DNA from: Clostridia bacterium
GTDB taxonomy: Bacteria > Bacillota > Clostridia > Christensenellales > UBA1242
Direction: 5' to 3'
NCBI GenBank assembly: GCA_017619495.1
Contig: JAFZSF010000026.1
Coordinates: 1 to 41,434 of the forward strand
DNA length: 41,434 nt
Shown here piece after piece: positions 18,841-27,456 of this stretch. How positions within the stretch are numbered: the first letter of the stretch is position 1; every line of letters begins with the position of its first letter. The notes under the pieces are model-generated. The model was not told where the DNA came from. It saw only the letters and a list, made by a program, of their open reading frames with translations, and made no database searches. A program made the translations under genes and the position numbers.

Positions 18841-19332
18841 ATGCGAATAATTGCAGGTACCCACCGCGGCAAAAAATTAGTTGAGTATTATACTCCGACG
18901 ACGCGTCCAACTACTGACCGCGTTAAAGAAAATGTTTTTAATTTATTGGCTAATTATGTGGATTTCCACGGGTTGCGTGTTTTGGATTTATTCGCGGGAA
19001 CAGGTGCTTATGGTATCGAATGCTTATCGCGCGGGGCAGCCTTTGTGCACTTTAATGACTTAGACGGTGCCGCCTTGCAAGTAATTAAAAAGAATCTGGG
19101 GCAAACTTGGCATAATTACCGATCAACGCAAAAAGATTTTACGGCTGTTTTGTCCGAAAATTATGACCTAATATTTTTGGATCCGCCATATGATAGTAAT
19201 TTTGGACCATCGGCCATCGATAAAATTAAACATGGTTTGATCGTTTTTGAAACCGACCGCGAATTCACACACACTCAAATAATTGCCGCTCGTCATTACG
19301 GTCGCACTTGGATTTACTTAATACAAAAATAA
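18841..19332 (+). CDS. rsmD: 16S rRNA (guanine(966)-N(2))-methyltransferase
   Basis: A 163-residue Rossmann-fold SAM methyltransferase modifying G966 of 16S rRNA in the 30S subunit. RIIAGTHRGKKL at the N-terminus and PTTDRVKENVFNLL are RsmD-specific. LDLFAGTGAYGIECLSRGA is the SAM motif, and LDPPYD (motif IV) is the amino-methylation site. It is about 20 residues shorter than usual, with a trimmed C-terminus. Its 3' end overlaps the opposing YlbJ-like gene by 15 nt. The expected neighbour coaD is absent. Confidence 0.93.
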   Translation: MRIIAGTHRGKKLVEYYTPTTRPTTDRVKENVFNLLANYVDFHGLRVLDLFAGTGAYGIECLSRGAAFVHFNDLDGAALQVIKKNLGQTWHNYRSTQKDFTAVLSENYDLIFLDPPYDSNFGPSAIDKIKHGLIVFETDREFTHTQIIAARHYGRTWIYLIQK

Positions 19333-20121
19333 AAGGTAAGTCGCCAATAGCCCACATGCTAAAATTCCATGGGATAATTTATAGGCACAATAAAAACGCA
19401 AATTAATGTGGAATTCTTGCATGAAAAGTTGTTGTTGCATGGCGACCGATAATCCGCCAAAAGTCACAAAGAATTGCACCAAAAACGGATTAACCGTAGC
19501 GGCTGTACCGGTAGTCATTTCTAATAAGCCACCGATTAGTACGGGAAAGTGTAGAGTGTGCGTAAAAATATAAAAGAATAGAACCACGCCACTAACATTG
19601 ATAATAGCACGGGTAGCGCTGCTTAAAGCATTACTGAAAGCGGTAAAAAACGGTTGATGTGCATGCCATACGAACGGTGGTTGTCGTAAGGAAACTGGTG
19701 TGGTACTTGATTTCGGCGACCATAGCCATGCATTAAGTATGGCGCTAATGACTGCACAAAGAAAAATGATACACCCCAGCTTAATGTCATGTAAAAATAC
19801 CATGCCAGCCGTGGCAATTACGAACATGGGACTGGGGGTCGCCGTAGCGATTAAAAGCCGTTTGGCAGTTGGTAAATCAATTCGGTGTTGGGTGTATAAA
19901 TCTTGGGTTAAACGGGCTCCGTTAGGATACCCCGAACAATAGGCCAGTATAGCAACCAGCCATGGTCGTGAAACTGATGATAAATTCAAAATCAAGCTAG
20001 TCAAAACGAAAAAAGGGAATAATACTGGCAAGACGGCGGTGCCAATTAAATGTAATCCGTCTTGTCCGACTGCTAAAAAATTCTGCAAGAAACTGGTCAC
20101 TAAATATAAATATGCTTGCAA
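19318..20121 (-). CDS. YlbJ-like integral membrane protein (nucleoside-recognition/Gate fold)
   Basis: 267 residues and about seven hydrophobic segments. VLPVLFPFFVLTSLIL and AYCSGYPNGARLTQDLY match the Gate-domain signature of the sporulation membrane protein YlbJ and spore-maturation SpmA/B relatives (typical GYPxGA). YlbJ proteins usually have about 400 residues, so this is a shortened version. The longest frame opens with TTG at 20121; a GTG at 20100 is an alternative, and neither has a clear ribosome site. The start is therefore uncertain. It is divergent from the nucleoside phosphorylase. A role in sporulation cannot be claimed from one gene. Confidence 0.7.
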   Translation of the reverse strand: MQAYLYLVTSFLQNFLAVGQDGLHLIGTAVLPVLFPFFVLTSLILNLSSVSRPWLVAILAYCSGYPNGARLTQDLYTQHRIDLPTAKRLLIATATPSPMFVIATAGMVFLHDIKLGCIIFLCAVISAILNAWLWSPKSSTTPVSLRQPPFVWHAHQPFFTAFSNALSSATRAIINVSGVVLFFYIFTHTLHFPVLIGGLLEMTTGTAATVNPFLVQFFVTFGGLSVAMQQQLFMQEFHINLRFYCAYKLSHGILACGLLATYLLFLY

Positions 20122-20150
20122 AAAAGGTGGTAGAAAGGTAACCTTCTAAT

Positions 20151-20996
20151 ATGAATGAAAATGAAGTACGTAATATGATGGCCGAGAACGGAGAGGAGCG
20201 AGTTGTGGGGCAAAAACTGTGTCATAACATTCGCCACGAACTTTATCCGATCTTGGAATATGATGACAATCAACAATCAATAACTGTGGTTAAGACGGAT
20301 ATTTACCCCAAACGCGCGATTAAACGCTGTGTAATTACTTATTTTCAAGATGTTGTGGTGAAGTTAGAAACCAGTTATAGAATTTTTGAAGCATTCAAAT
20401 TACGGATTGAAGGTAAACGCCCAGAAGTTTATCAATTGGATACGCCCACTGAATCAATCTATATTTTGTTATGTCCGCTGGGCGCACCGCAAGCTGCCCG
20501 TATGATGGAAATTTTATCTGCCATGGGGGTGGAAAAATTTGTGGTCTGTGGTGGAGCCGGAACTTTGGACGACGCAGTAACGGGCAAAAAAATTTTATTG
20601 GCGTGTGCAGCAGTGCGTGATGAGGGCACTAGTTATCATTATTTACCACCCGCGCGTGAAGTTACAATTAATGATAAAGTCCGCCAAAAGGTTGTTGCAT
20701 GTTTGGAAGCGGAGCAGCAAGACTTTTTAACCATTAAAACTTGGACTACCGATGCTTCTTTCCGTGAAACGCCGGATAAGGTTGAGATGCGTCGCAAGGA
20801 GGGTTGCGCCACCGTTGAAATGGAATGTGCTGCTTATTATGCGGTTGCTGAATTTAAGGGACTGGACTGTGCGGTCTTACTGTATGCGGGTGATGTTGTT
20901 CACGAGGCGGGGTGGGATTATCGCAATTGGCATGCTCGCACTGATATGCGCGAACACTTGTTTGACTTGGCGGTAAAATGTGTTTTGAAATTATAA
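20151..20996 (+). CDS. Nucleoside phosphorylase (uridine phosphorylase-like, NP-I family)
   Basis: 281 residues. VVCGGAGTLDDAVTGKKILL is the NP-I phosphate/ribose-site loop. ACAAVRDEGTSYHYLPPAREV and the late VEMECAAYYAVAEFKGLD (ribose-binding Met-Glu) are typical of uridine/purine nucleoside phosphorylases. The enzyme splits nucleosides with phosphate into ribose-1-phosphate and base, a salvage step. The N-terminal 60 residues are longer than in classical Udp and belong to the family variant found in Clostridia. The base preference cannot be decided from sequence. AAAGG (20134-20138) lies 12 nt upstream of the start. Confidence 0.85.
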   Translation: MNENEVRNMMAENGEERVVGQKLCHNIRHELYPILEYDDNQQSITVVKTDIYPKRAIKRCVITYFQDVVVKLETSYRIFEAFKLRIEGKRPEVYQLDTPTESIYILLCPLGAPQAARMMEILSAMGVEKFVVCGGAGTLDDAVTGKKILLACAAVRDEGTSYHYLPPAREVTINDKVRQKVVACLEAEQQDFLTIKTWTTDASFRETPDKVEMRRKEGCATVEMECAAYYAVAEFKGLDCAVLLYAGDVVHEAGWDYRNWHARTDMREHLFDLAVKCVLKL

Positions 20997-21013
20997 AAAT
21001 TTTGGTATATACT
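20985..21013 (+). promoter_or_regulatory. Promoter of the DUF1828-like gene, predicted leaderless
   Basis: TTGAAA (20985-20990), 17-nt spacer, TATACT (21008-21013), 7 nt before ATG 21021. The -35 box lies in the last codons of the upstream phosphorylase gene. No Shine-Dalgarno site is present. Confidence 0.6.
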
Positions 21014-21020
21014 TAATTAT

Positions 21021-21398
21021 ATGAAATTAGAAGAACAATTAGAAAATTTTTTCCGTGATAAAATCAAGGTTGGCAAAATTAGTCCACAAAAATATCCGAT
21101 CGCTGTGCCAATGTACAAAACCGATTCCGGCTTGTACGAAATTTATTTAATTGTTGCTAACGATGGACATTTTTATTTGAGTGATGAAGGTGCTACCTTG
21201 AAAGAATTGGATCAAATTTTTGAATTATCCGAACCTGATGTAATTAAAAATTTGGTTGCAATTTTGAAACAATACGGTTGTCGTAAAGACGGCAATAATA
21301 TTGTTATTGATTGCACGCCTAAAAATATTCATATTAATTTGTCATATTTAATTCAGGCAATTTCTTTCATGTTAAATATGAAGATATTCTACATCTAA
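21021..21398 (+). CDS. Small DUF1828-like protein
   Basis: A 125-residue soluble protein. The pattern AVPMYKTDSGLYEIYLIVANDGHFYLSDEGATLKEL resembles the DUF1828 core (substrate-like beta sheet with a Y-x-L-[ST]-D-[ED]-G-x-T motif), seen in small proteins often found near phage or toxin genes. No enzymatic residues can be assigned. No toxin partner or phage gene is beside it. It may be co-transcribed with the LRR membrane protein that starts 13 nt after its stop. Confidence 0.6.
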   Translation: MKLEEQLENFFRDKIKVGKISPQKYPIAVPMYKTDSGLYEIYLIVANDGHFYLSDEGATLKELDQIFELSEPDVIKNLVAILKQYGCRKDGNNIVIDCTPKNIHINLSYLIQAISFMLNMKIFYI

Positions 21399-21411
21399 AA
21401 GCAGGCGGACT

Positions 21412-23619
21412 ATGAGTGCGATGTTTGATAATCCGAATAAAACCTACATTAAAAGTAATGCTGGAACTATCATGCATCTTTTGTGGTTTGTTTGTGGCCT
21501 GTTATTATTGTTAGTGACTGGATTATGTGCTTTCGTGGTATTTGGCCGTGATGATACTAGCAATTACCATTTTGATACGGCGGGACAGTTTTATTACCAA
21601 CTTACTGATGATAAGGCTACGCTAGTAGCGTTTACCAATAAAGACGCCGAAAGTTTCACCATACCAGCTACTGTTAATTATGGTGGAAAAGATTATGCCG
21701 TTACTGTTATTGATAATCATGCATTCAGTAACAATAACCATTTAACCGAAGTTATTATTCCGGATAGTGTTACCGAAATTAAGGGCGATAGTGTAAAACA
21801 GACTGGAGCGTTTTCGGGTTGCGTTGCCTTAAAAAAAGTACAATTGGCCAACGGTCTTTCCCGCATTGGTGCCTATGCTTTTAAGAATTGCCTAGCTTTA
21901 ACCACAATTGATTTTCCATCCAGTGTGCAATATGTTGATGCCGGTGCATTTATGGGGTGTTTTAATTTGCAGGCGATTACCTTAAATAGTAATAGTATTT
22001 TAGGAGAGCATTGTTTTGACGATTGTATTAAAGTCGACACTTTGATCTTATCAAATGAAGTTAGCTTAGACAATGATAAACGCCAAGTTTTGGCTGCTTT
22101 GCCTAAATTGTCAAATTTTGTGACCAATGGCAATGCTAACTATACGGTTATGAACAATTGCTTAGTTACTCGTACTAATACTCCTAATGATACTGTGGTG
22201 TTGGGTGGGTATAGGGCACCGGTGCCTGATAATATTAAATGCATAGCTGATTGGGCGTGGGGTAAGCGTGCCGCTGGATTAATTTATGTTCCGTCAACGG
22301 TAACCGATATTGGTGCTAATAGTTTTGATAAAAACGCATTAAAATCAATTTATACTGATGCTGCCGAAAAACCACAAACTTGGTCAATCGCAGTTCCAGT
22401 TTATACTGGTGCACGAGCCATTACTTTTGACGCCAACATTGATGGTGTAGCACCAGTTACCAGTTATGTTTATCAAAACGGTGCCATTGAAATTGAACCG
22501 ACTTATGTAGAATTGTTTCATGATGTAAAAAATGGCAATCCATTTAAACAATGGAATAGGGTTGGTAACACTTATATTGCGCAGTATTACGAAGATGTAG
22601 CGACACCTACCGATCTAGATGAACTAGAAGATGCACTGGATACTGCCGAAGTGTTCAAAAATGACGAAGACAAGCGATTAAAATTTACCCTTGATTTCTG
22701 GGAAGCTTTCAAAACTCTTTACGAACAAGGTAAGTACCTGCGTAGTCAATCTACGCCTAATCAATATTTGGTCCAGGATTTGACCGCACAACTGGTGGCA
22801 GTAAATCAACAAATTAACGATGCAACTGATACGGAAATTTTAGAGAGTACGGACTGGACTGTCGGGTTGAAAAATTTACTTAACGCTATTGACCAATTGG
22901 ATCCAGATGATTTATCTAATCCAGAACAGTATGCTGCGCTAGCAACATCCATTAGTGAAGCGGATATTTTGCTTGAAAATTCAGCTGGGATCAACGCGGA
23001 TACTGCTCAATATAGATGGAAAGAATTGCGCAAACTCTATGAAAAATTACTTGTTGATTGTAGTGAAAATGGTTTATTACAGCGCGAAATTAAAACCTGT
23101 CAGAACTTAAACCGCGCCGATTACAATGCTGATGATTGGCAAAAAATGCAGCAGGCGTTACAAACAGCGGAACAGATCATTGAATATAATTTGACCGATA
23201 ATTTGAGGGTGACCACAATTCGTAAGAATTTGCTTGTTGCGCGTAATAATCTGTGTGAAGTAACTTGGTCGGATGCTGTTACTAAATTGAATGCCTGGGT
23301 TTCGGTTTGTCATGACCTTTCGGAAAAAGATTATGAAAAGAACGGATATGACCGTTTGCGGATTGAACTTTTGACCATTGTAAATAAAAAACTAGATAAT
23401 AACTCCGCAGTTAATGCCGAAATTACAAATTTGCAAAACCGCTATCAAAACTTAGTTCCTGCTAATGATTATAGTGCCTATCAAAATCACAATACTGGTA
23501 TTTTGAACAAAAAGTCCATTCCTTTTTTTATCACAGCGGTACTGTTATTTACTGGGGCAGTGGCGGCCGGTGCTAAGGCGGCATCATTAAAAAAACAGCT
23601 GCGTCAAACCCAAGAATAA
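21412..23619 (+). CDS. LRR (BspA-type) membrane protein with helical stalk and two transmembrane ends
   Basis: 735 residues. There is a membrane segment at about 22-45 (LLWFVCGLLLLLVTGL) and another near 698-720 (SIPFFITAVLLFTGAVAAGA) followed by a basic tail. Between them lie LRR_5 modules at about 85-320 (IDNHAFSNN, IPDSVTEI, IGAYAFKNC, VDAGAFMGC), then an alpha-helical, FIVAR-like region (about 400-690). It is probably a surface-exposed protein anchored at both ends. It is smaller than but related in design to the 2047-residue protein upstream (shared LRR_5 modules), without InlB repeats. The start has only a weak GCAGGCGG ribosome site. Function unknown. Confidence 0.75.
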   Translation: MSAMFDNPNKTYIKSNAGTIMHLLWFVCGLLLLLVTGLCAFVVFGRDDTSNYHFDTAGQFYYQLTDDKATLVAFTNKDAESFTIPATVNYGGKDYAVTVIDNHAFSNNNHLTEVIIPDSVTEIKGDSVKQTGAFSGCVALKKVQLANGLSRIGAYAFKNCLALTTIDFPSSVQYVDAGAFMGCFNLQAITLNSNSILGEHCFDDCIKVDTLILSNEVSLDNDKRQVLAALPKLSNFVTNGNANYTVMNNCLVTRTNTPNDTVVLGGYRAPVPDNIKCIADWAWGKRAAGLIYVPSTVTDIGANSFDKNALKSIYTDAAEKPQTWSIAVPVYTGARAITFDANIDGVAPVTSYVYQNGAIEIEPTYVELFHDVKNGNPFKQWNRVGNTYIAQYYEDVATPTDLDELEDALDTAEVFKNDEDKRLKFTLDFWEAFKTLYEQGKYLRSQSTPNQYLVQDLTAQLVAVNQQINDATDTEILESTDWTVGLKNLLNAIDQLDPDDLSNPEQYAALATSISEADILLENSAGINADTAQYRWKELRKLYEKLLVDCSENGLLQREIKTCQNLNRADYNADDWQKMQQALQTAEQIIEYNLTDNLRVTTIRKNLLVARNNLCEVTWSDAVTKLNAWVSVCHDLSEKDYEKNGYDRLRIELLTIVNKKLDNNSAVNAEITNLQNRYQNLVPANDYSAYQNHNTGILNKKSIPFFITAVLLFTGAVAAGAKAASLKKQLRQTQE

Positions 23620-23622
23620 GTG

Positions 23623-23651
23623 TTGACAGAGACGGGTTAAGTAAGTATAAT
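23623..23651 (+). promoter_or_regulatory. Strong promoter of the S10-spc operon
   Basis: Consensus TTGACA (23623-23628), 17-nt spacer and consensus TATAAT (23646-23651). It is the best promoter in the window, as expected for a ribosomal-protein operon. The predicted start is near 23658, about 95 nt upstream of rpsJ. Confidence 0.85.
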
Positions 23652-23657
23652 ATTAAA

Positions 23658-23752
23658 TCTGCGTTTGGCAAGCCTGTTGCGTGTGATAAAAAAGAAACAC
23701 ACGGCCAAGCATCAGGAAACCCAAACTTGATAAATCAAATAAGGAGAAGAAA
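23658..23752 (+). promoter_or_regulatory. Structured 5' leader of the S10 operon (candidate autoregulatory RNA)
   Basis: Nested complementary segments can be seen: GTTTGG (23663-23668) with CCAAAC (23721-23726), CCTG (23673-23676) with CAGG (23713-23716), and CGTGTG (23680-23685) with CACACG (23698-23703), closing an A-rich 12-nt loop. A competing helix, TTGGC (23665-23669) with GCCAA (23704-23708), excludes the outer one. The ribosome site AAGGAG (23741-23746) follows. In E. coli, L4 represses the S10 operon through its leader; whether L4 or another protein binds here is inference. Confidence 0.45.
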
Positions 23753-24067
23753 ATGGCTGAACAGAAACAAAAAATTCGTGTGCGTTTGTCAGGTTATGAC
23801 TATCAAGCTGTTGATGCAGCGTGTGGTCGTGTGCGTGAAATCGCAGAACGAAATGGTGCAAAAATTGTTGGCCCTGTGCCGATGCCGACCGTTCGTGAAG
23901 TTGTAACGGTTATCCGCAGTCCGCACAAGTACAAAGATAGCCGCGAACAATTCGAATCTCGCACCCACAAGAGGTTGGTTGATATTTACAACCCAAACCA
24001 AAAAGTCGTAGAAGCGTTAACTCGTTTGGAAATGCCTGCCGGTGTTGACATTCAGGTTAAATTGTAA
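23753..24067 (+). CDS. rpsJ: 30S ribosomal protein S10
   Basis: 104 residues, full length. KIRVRLSGYDYQAVDAACGR and the loop region GPVPMPTVREVVTVIRSPHKYK followed by DSREQFESRTHKRLVDI are characteristic of S10 (NusE), a 30S head protein that also acts in antitermination. It is the first gene of the S10-spc superoperon, behind AAGGAG with 6-nt spacing. Confidence 0.98.
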   Translation: MAEQKQKIRVRLSGYDYQAVDAACGRVREIAERNGAKIVGPVPMPTVREVVTVIRSPHKYKDSREQFESRTHKRLVDIYNPNQKVVEALTRLEMPAGVDIQVKL

Positions 24068-24080
24068 GGGGTAGTGCACA

Positions 24081-24728
24081 ATGGAAAAATATTTAATTGG
24101 TAAGAAAATTGGCATGACTCAGTTATTTGATGAAACTGGTAAAGTGATTCCGGTAACTGTTGTTGAAACTACACCAAACTATGTAACCCAAATTAAAACT
24201 GAGAAGTCTGATGGTTACAATGCAATTCAAGTTGGTGCTATTGAACAAAAGAAAAATTTAACTACTAAGCCCGAAGAAGGACACTTCAAAAAAGCCGGTG
24301 TTTCGCCAAAGAAGGTTTTGCGTGAATTTATTACCGCTAATCCGTCCGAATATCAATTGGGTCAAGAAATTAAGTGCGATGTTTTTGCATCGGGTGACTT
24401 GGTTGATGTGACTGCCAATACTCATGGTCATGGATTTACCGGTGCCATTCAACGCTGGAATAATGCGCGTGGTCGTATGTCCCATGGTGGTGGTCCGGTT
24501 CATCGTGCACAAGGTTCTATCGGTGGTCGTACTTTCCCAGGTCGTGTTTGGAAAAATAAACACATGGCTGGTCAGTATGGTAACGAACAAGTTACTGTTA
24601 AGAACTTACAAGTGGTAAAAGTCGATGTTGCAAAAAATTGCTTAATGATTAAAGGTAGCATTCCTGGACCTGCGGGTCGCGTTGTTACCGTGCAACAAGC
24701 AAAAAGCGCAATGAGAGGTAACAAATGA
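24081..24728 (+). CDS. rplC: 50S ribosomal protein L3
   Basis: 215 residues, normal length. It starts IGKKIGMTQLFDETGKVIPV and contains the long loop HGHGFTGAIQRWNNARGRMS and HGGGPVHRAQGSIG that reaches the peptidyl-transferase centre. L3 is an early 50S assembly protein bound to 23S rRNA. An AAGGGG ribosome site precedes it, and its stop overlaps the rplD start by 4 nt (ATGA). Confidence 0.98.
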   Translation: MEKYLIGKKIGMTQLFDETGKVIPVTVVETTPNYVTQIKTEKSDGYNAIQVGAIEQKKNLTTKPEEGHFKKAGVSPKKVLREFITANPSEYQLGQEIKCDVFASGDLVDVTANTHGHGFTGAIQRWNNARGRMSHGGGPVHRAQGSIGGRTFPGRVWKNKHMAGQYGNEQVTVKNLQVVKVDVAKNCLMIKGSIPGPAGRVVTVQQAKSAMRGNK

Positions 24729-25354
24729 AACTTAATGTGATTGATAAAACTGGTAAGACGGTTGAAGAATTAGAAGTTAGCAAAGAAGTTTTCGGCGCTG
24801 AACGCAATGAAGTTTTGATTCACGAAGTAGCTGTGGCTTTAAATAATAATCAACGCCAAGGAACCAAGTCAACTTTGACTATGTCAGAGGTTCGTGGTCA
24901 CAAGAAAAAACCATATCGTCAAAAAGGTACTGGTAATGCGCGTCAGGGTACTACCAAGGGTCCGCAATTTACTGGCGGTGGTATTGTTTTTGCACCAAAA
25001 CCGCGTGATTTCTCGACCAAGATTAACCAAAAGAAAAAAACAGCAGCCTTTGTTTCGGCTATCTCAGCCAAATTGGCCGATAAGGAAATGTTGGTAATTA
25101 AAGATTTAAAATTGAAAGAGGCAAAAACTAAATTGATTGCCAATCTGATTGAAAAATTAAAATTAGAAGGCAAATCCGTTATGTTTGTAAATCCTTATAA
25201 TACTGAACTAATTCGTGCTGTTGCGAATATTCCACACGCTGAGGTTACTACTGGTGAACAATTGTCAGTTATGGATATTGTTAACCATCGTATTTTGGTT
25301 GTGTCAGTGGACGCTGTTAAGACGATTGAAAAACAATATGGAGGTGCTAAATGA
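24725..25354 (+). CDS. rplD: 50S ribosomal protein L4
   Basis: 209 residues. The extended loop EVRGHKKKPYRQKGTGNARQ followed by GTTKGPQFTGGGIVF lines the exit tunnel and is diagnostic for L4/L1e. L4 is a 50S assembly protein and, in enterobacteria, the translational and transcriptional repressor of its own S10 operon, which makes it the first candidate ligand for the leader upstream of rpsJ. Both ends overlap neighbours by 4 nt (ATGA). Confidence 0.98.
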   Translation: MKLNVIDKTGKTVEELEVSKEVFGAERNEVLIHEVAVALNNNQRQGTKSTLTMSEVRGHKKKPYRQKGTGNARQGTTKGPQFTGGGIVFAPKPRDFSTKINQKKKTAAFVSAISAKLADKEMLVIKDLKLKEAKTKLIANLIEKLKLEGKSVMFVNPYNTELIRAVANIPHAEVTTGEQLSVMDIVNHRILVVSVDAVKTIEKQYGGAK

Positions 25355-25641
25355 TCGCTCATGATATTATAATTCGTCCTTTGGTAAGCGAAAAGAGTGT
25401 CGCCTCAATTAAAGCTAAAAGATATGCTTTTGTGGTACACCCTGATGCAGACAAAACTCAAATCAAAAACGCCGTTGAAACATGCTTCGGTGTAAAAGTC
25501 GAAAAAGTGACAACGATTAACTATCAAGGTAAAGTTAAACGCCAAGGCAAATATGAAGGCCGTCAATCGGCATGGAAAAAAGCCTATGTCCAATTAACAA
25601 AGGAAAGCAAACCAATCGAATTCTTCGAGAGTTTGCAATAA
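25351..25641 (+). CDS. rplW: 50S ribosomal protein L23
   Basis: 96 residues, normal length. DIIIRPLVSEKSVASIKAKR and the VEKVTTINYQGKVKRQGKYE segment are typical. L23 sits at the tunnel exit and is the docking site for trigger factor and SRP. It is translationally coupled to rplD through a 4-nt overlap and followed after 12 nt by rplB. Confidence 0.97.
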   Translation: MIAHDIIIRPLVSEKSVASIKAKRYAFVVHPDADKTQIKNAVETCFGVKVEKVTTINYQGKVKRQGKYEGRQSAWKKAYVQLTKESKPIEFFESLQ

Positions 25642-25653
25642 GGAGAGTGAAGA

Positions 25654-26487
25654 ATGGGTATTAAGAGGTTTAATGCAAGAAGTGCAGGTTCGCGTTTTAA
25701 GACCGTTTCGACTTTTGAAGAAATTGATAAAAATGCAAAACCTGAAAAAAGTTTATTGGTTACTAAAAAGAAAACTGGTGGACGTAATGTTTATGGTCGT
25801 ATTACAACCCGTCATATCGGTGGTGGCAACCGTCAGCATTATCGCGTAATTGATTTCAAACGCGACAAGCGTATGGTTCCGGCTGTTGTTGATTCAATTC
25901 AATATGACCCAAACCGTACCGCCAATATTGCTTTGTTGCACTATGTTGATGGTGAAAAGCGTTATATTATTGCGCCATTGGATTTGAAAAAAGGCGATAA
26001 AATTATTGCTGGTGAAAATGTCGAAATCAAGATCGGTAACGCTATGCCGTTGTCCGTGGTCCCAGTAGGTTCAATGGTACACTGTATCGAAATGCAACCG
26101 GGTTCTGGTGCTAAAATCGCTCGTTCGGCGGGTATGTATGCCACCTTGGCTGGTCGCGATAGCGGTTACGCAATTTTGAAAATGCCGTCTGGTGAAACTC
26201 GTCGTGTTCCGGAAACTTGCTATGCCACCATTGGTCGTATTGGTAACTTGGATCATGAATTGGTATCATTGGGTAAAGCGGGACGCAAACGCCATATGGG
26301 TGTTCGTCCGACTGTGCGTGGTGTTGTTATGAATCCGTGTGATCACCCGCATGGTGGTGGTGAAGGTAAATCGCCTGTTGGATTTGCTTCTCCTGTTACT
26401 CCGTGGGGTAAAAAGACTTTGGGTTATAAGACTCGTAAACAAAATAAACCATCGAATCGCTTTATTGTAAGCAGGAGGAAGAAATAA
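25654..26487 (+). CDS. rplB: 50S ribosomal protein L2
   Basis: 277 residues. [40 protein letters not shown] and the C-terminal [20 protein letters not shown] are invariant L2 segments; the last includes the His residue near the peptidyl-transferase centre. L2 is required for subunit association. An AAGGAGAG ribosome site precedes it, and its stop shares one base with the rpsS start (TAATG). Confidence 0.98.
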   Translation: MGIKRFNARSAGSRFKTVSTFEEIDKNAKPEKSLLVTKKKTGGRNVYGRITTRHIGGGNRQHYRVIDFKRDKRMVPAVVDSIQYDPNRTANIALLHYVDGEKRYIIAPLDLKKGDKIIAGENVEIKIGNAMPLSVVPVGSMVHCIEMQPGSGAKIARSAGMYATLAGRDSGYAILKMPSGETRRVPETCYATIGRIGNLDHELVSLGKAGRKRHMGVRPTVRGVVMNPCDHPHGGGEGKSPVGFASPVTPWGKKTLGYKTRKQNKPSNRFIVSRRKK

Positions 26488-26780
26488 TGAGTAGAAGTAT
26501 TAAAAAAGGACCTTATGTAAATCAAAAATTGGTTCGCCGCATTGAAGAAATGAATGCTGACCAAAGCAAGAAAAAGGTCTTAAAAACTTGGTGCCGTGCC
26601 TGTACAATCTTGCCATCTTTTGTTGGTCACACGATTGCTGTGCATAATGGCCGTAAACATATTCCTGTTTATGTTAAATCTGAAATGGTTGGTCACAAAT
26701 TAGGTGAATTTGCACCAACCCGTACTTTCAAGGCCCATGGTGGTATTAAAGCCATCGCGGCCAAAGGTAAAAAAGGTTAA
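26487..26780 (+). CDS. rpsS: 30S ribosomal protein S19
   Basis: 97 residues. [15 protein letters not shown], then [20 protein letters not shown] and [14 protein letters not shown] identify S19, which sits with S13 in the 30S head and contacts the A-site finger. The order L2-S19-L22 is the universal one. Its few extra C-terminal residues ([13 protein letters not shown]) are basic. Confidence 0.97.
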   Translation: MSRSIKKGPYVNQKLVRRIEEMNADQSKKKVLKTWCRACTILPSFVGHTIAVHNGRKHIPVYVKSEMVGHKLGEFAPTRTFKAHGGIKAIAAKGKKG

Positions 26781-26793
26781 GAGAGGTAACAAA

Positions 26794-27456
26794 ATGAGCA
26801 GAGGAATTAAAGAAAGAAAACAACGCCAAGAAGCTAACCGTGACAAACGCCCTTATGCAATTGCCCGCTATATTCGTATTCCTAATTCTAAGGTGCGCTT
26901 CGTTTTGGATTTGATTCGTGGTAAAAGTTATGAAGATGCAGTTAATATTTTGAAAAACTTAAACAAATCGTCTAGTCCAGTTGTGTTGAAAGTATTGAAC
27001 AGTGCGGCTGCTAATGCGGAAAATAACTTGGCTATGTCGAAAGACAATTTGTATGTTGCTGAATGCTATGCTACTAACGCACCGCAAATGAAACGCATGA
27101 TGCCGCGTGCTCGTGGTCGTGCGGACCGTATTTTGAAGCGTTCATGCCATATTACTATCCGTTTAGATGAATTAAAAGTTGGTCAAAAAGTTGCCAATAA
27201 GCCTGCCGAAAAAACAGCACAGAAGGCAAATGCTGCTAAAACTGCTGTAAAAACTGCACCTAAGGCAACCAGTGCCAAAACCGCAGCCAAGTCTATTCCG
27301 ACTACTAAAGCTGAAAAGCCGATTGCGGACCAACCTAACACGGTAAAACCGTTGGGTACCAAAGCGGTCGCAACTGAAAAGAAAATTACCGCAGCCAAGA
27401 AAACTGCGACTAGCGCGCCAAAGAAGACTACGGCGACAAAAAAGGAGGCTAAATAA
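26794..27456 (+). CDS. rplV: 50S ribosomal protein L22 with a long Ala/Lys/Thr-rich C-terminal tail
   Basis: 220 residues against about 110-115 in most bacteria. The core (1-130) is intact: AIARYIRIPNSKVRFVLDLI, NSAAANAENNLAM and the tunnel-loop segment MKRMMPRARGRADRI. Residues from about 131 to 220 form a low-complexity tail of Ala, Lys, Thr and Pro (AQKANAAKTAVKTAPKA and similar) with no predicted fold. ATG 26794 follows GAGAGGTAAC and gives the standard N-terminus; the longer frame reads into rpsS. It shares TAATG with rpsC. Similar tails occur on S17, L24 and L30 here. Confidence 0.96.
   Translation: MSRGIKERKQRQEANRDKRPYAIARYIRIPNSKVRFVLDLIRGKSYEDAVNILKNLNKSSSPVVLKVLNSAAANAENNLAMSKDNLYVAECYATNAPQMKRMMPRARGRADRILKRSCHITIRLDELKVGQKVANKPAEKTAQKANAAKTAVKTAPKATSAKTAAKSIPTTKAEKPIADQPNTVKPLGTKAVATEKKITAAKKTATSAPKKTTATKKEAK

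Noticed and set aside
18821-18910. Longer alanine racemase starting at 18910
   Set aside because: The extra 30 residues are antisense to rsmD and unlike any Alr N-terminus; the ATG at 18820 gives the family start.
23663-23726. S10 leader as a known riboswitch or T-box
   Set aside because: No T-box sequence or recognised metabolite aptamer motif is visible; a ribosomal-protein leader fits the context better.
26704-26793. Longer L22 starting inside rpsS
   Set aside because: The added residues are an alternative frame of the S19 C-terminus; the ATG at 26794 has a ribosome site and the standard L22 start.
27181-27453. L22 tail as a frameshift artefact
   Set aside because: The frame remains open with consistent Ala/Lys/Thr codons to a stop that overlaps rpsC in TAATG, so the tail appears genuine.
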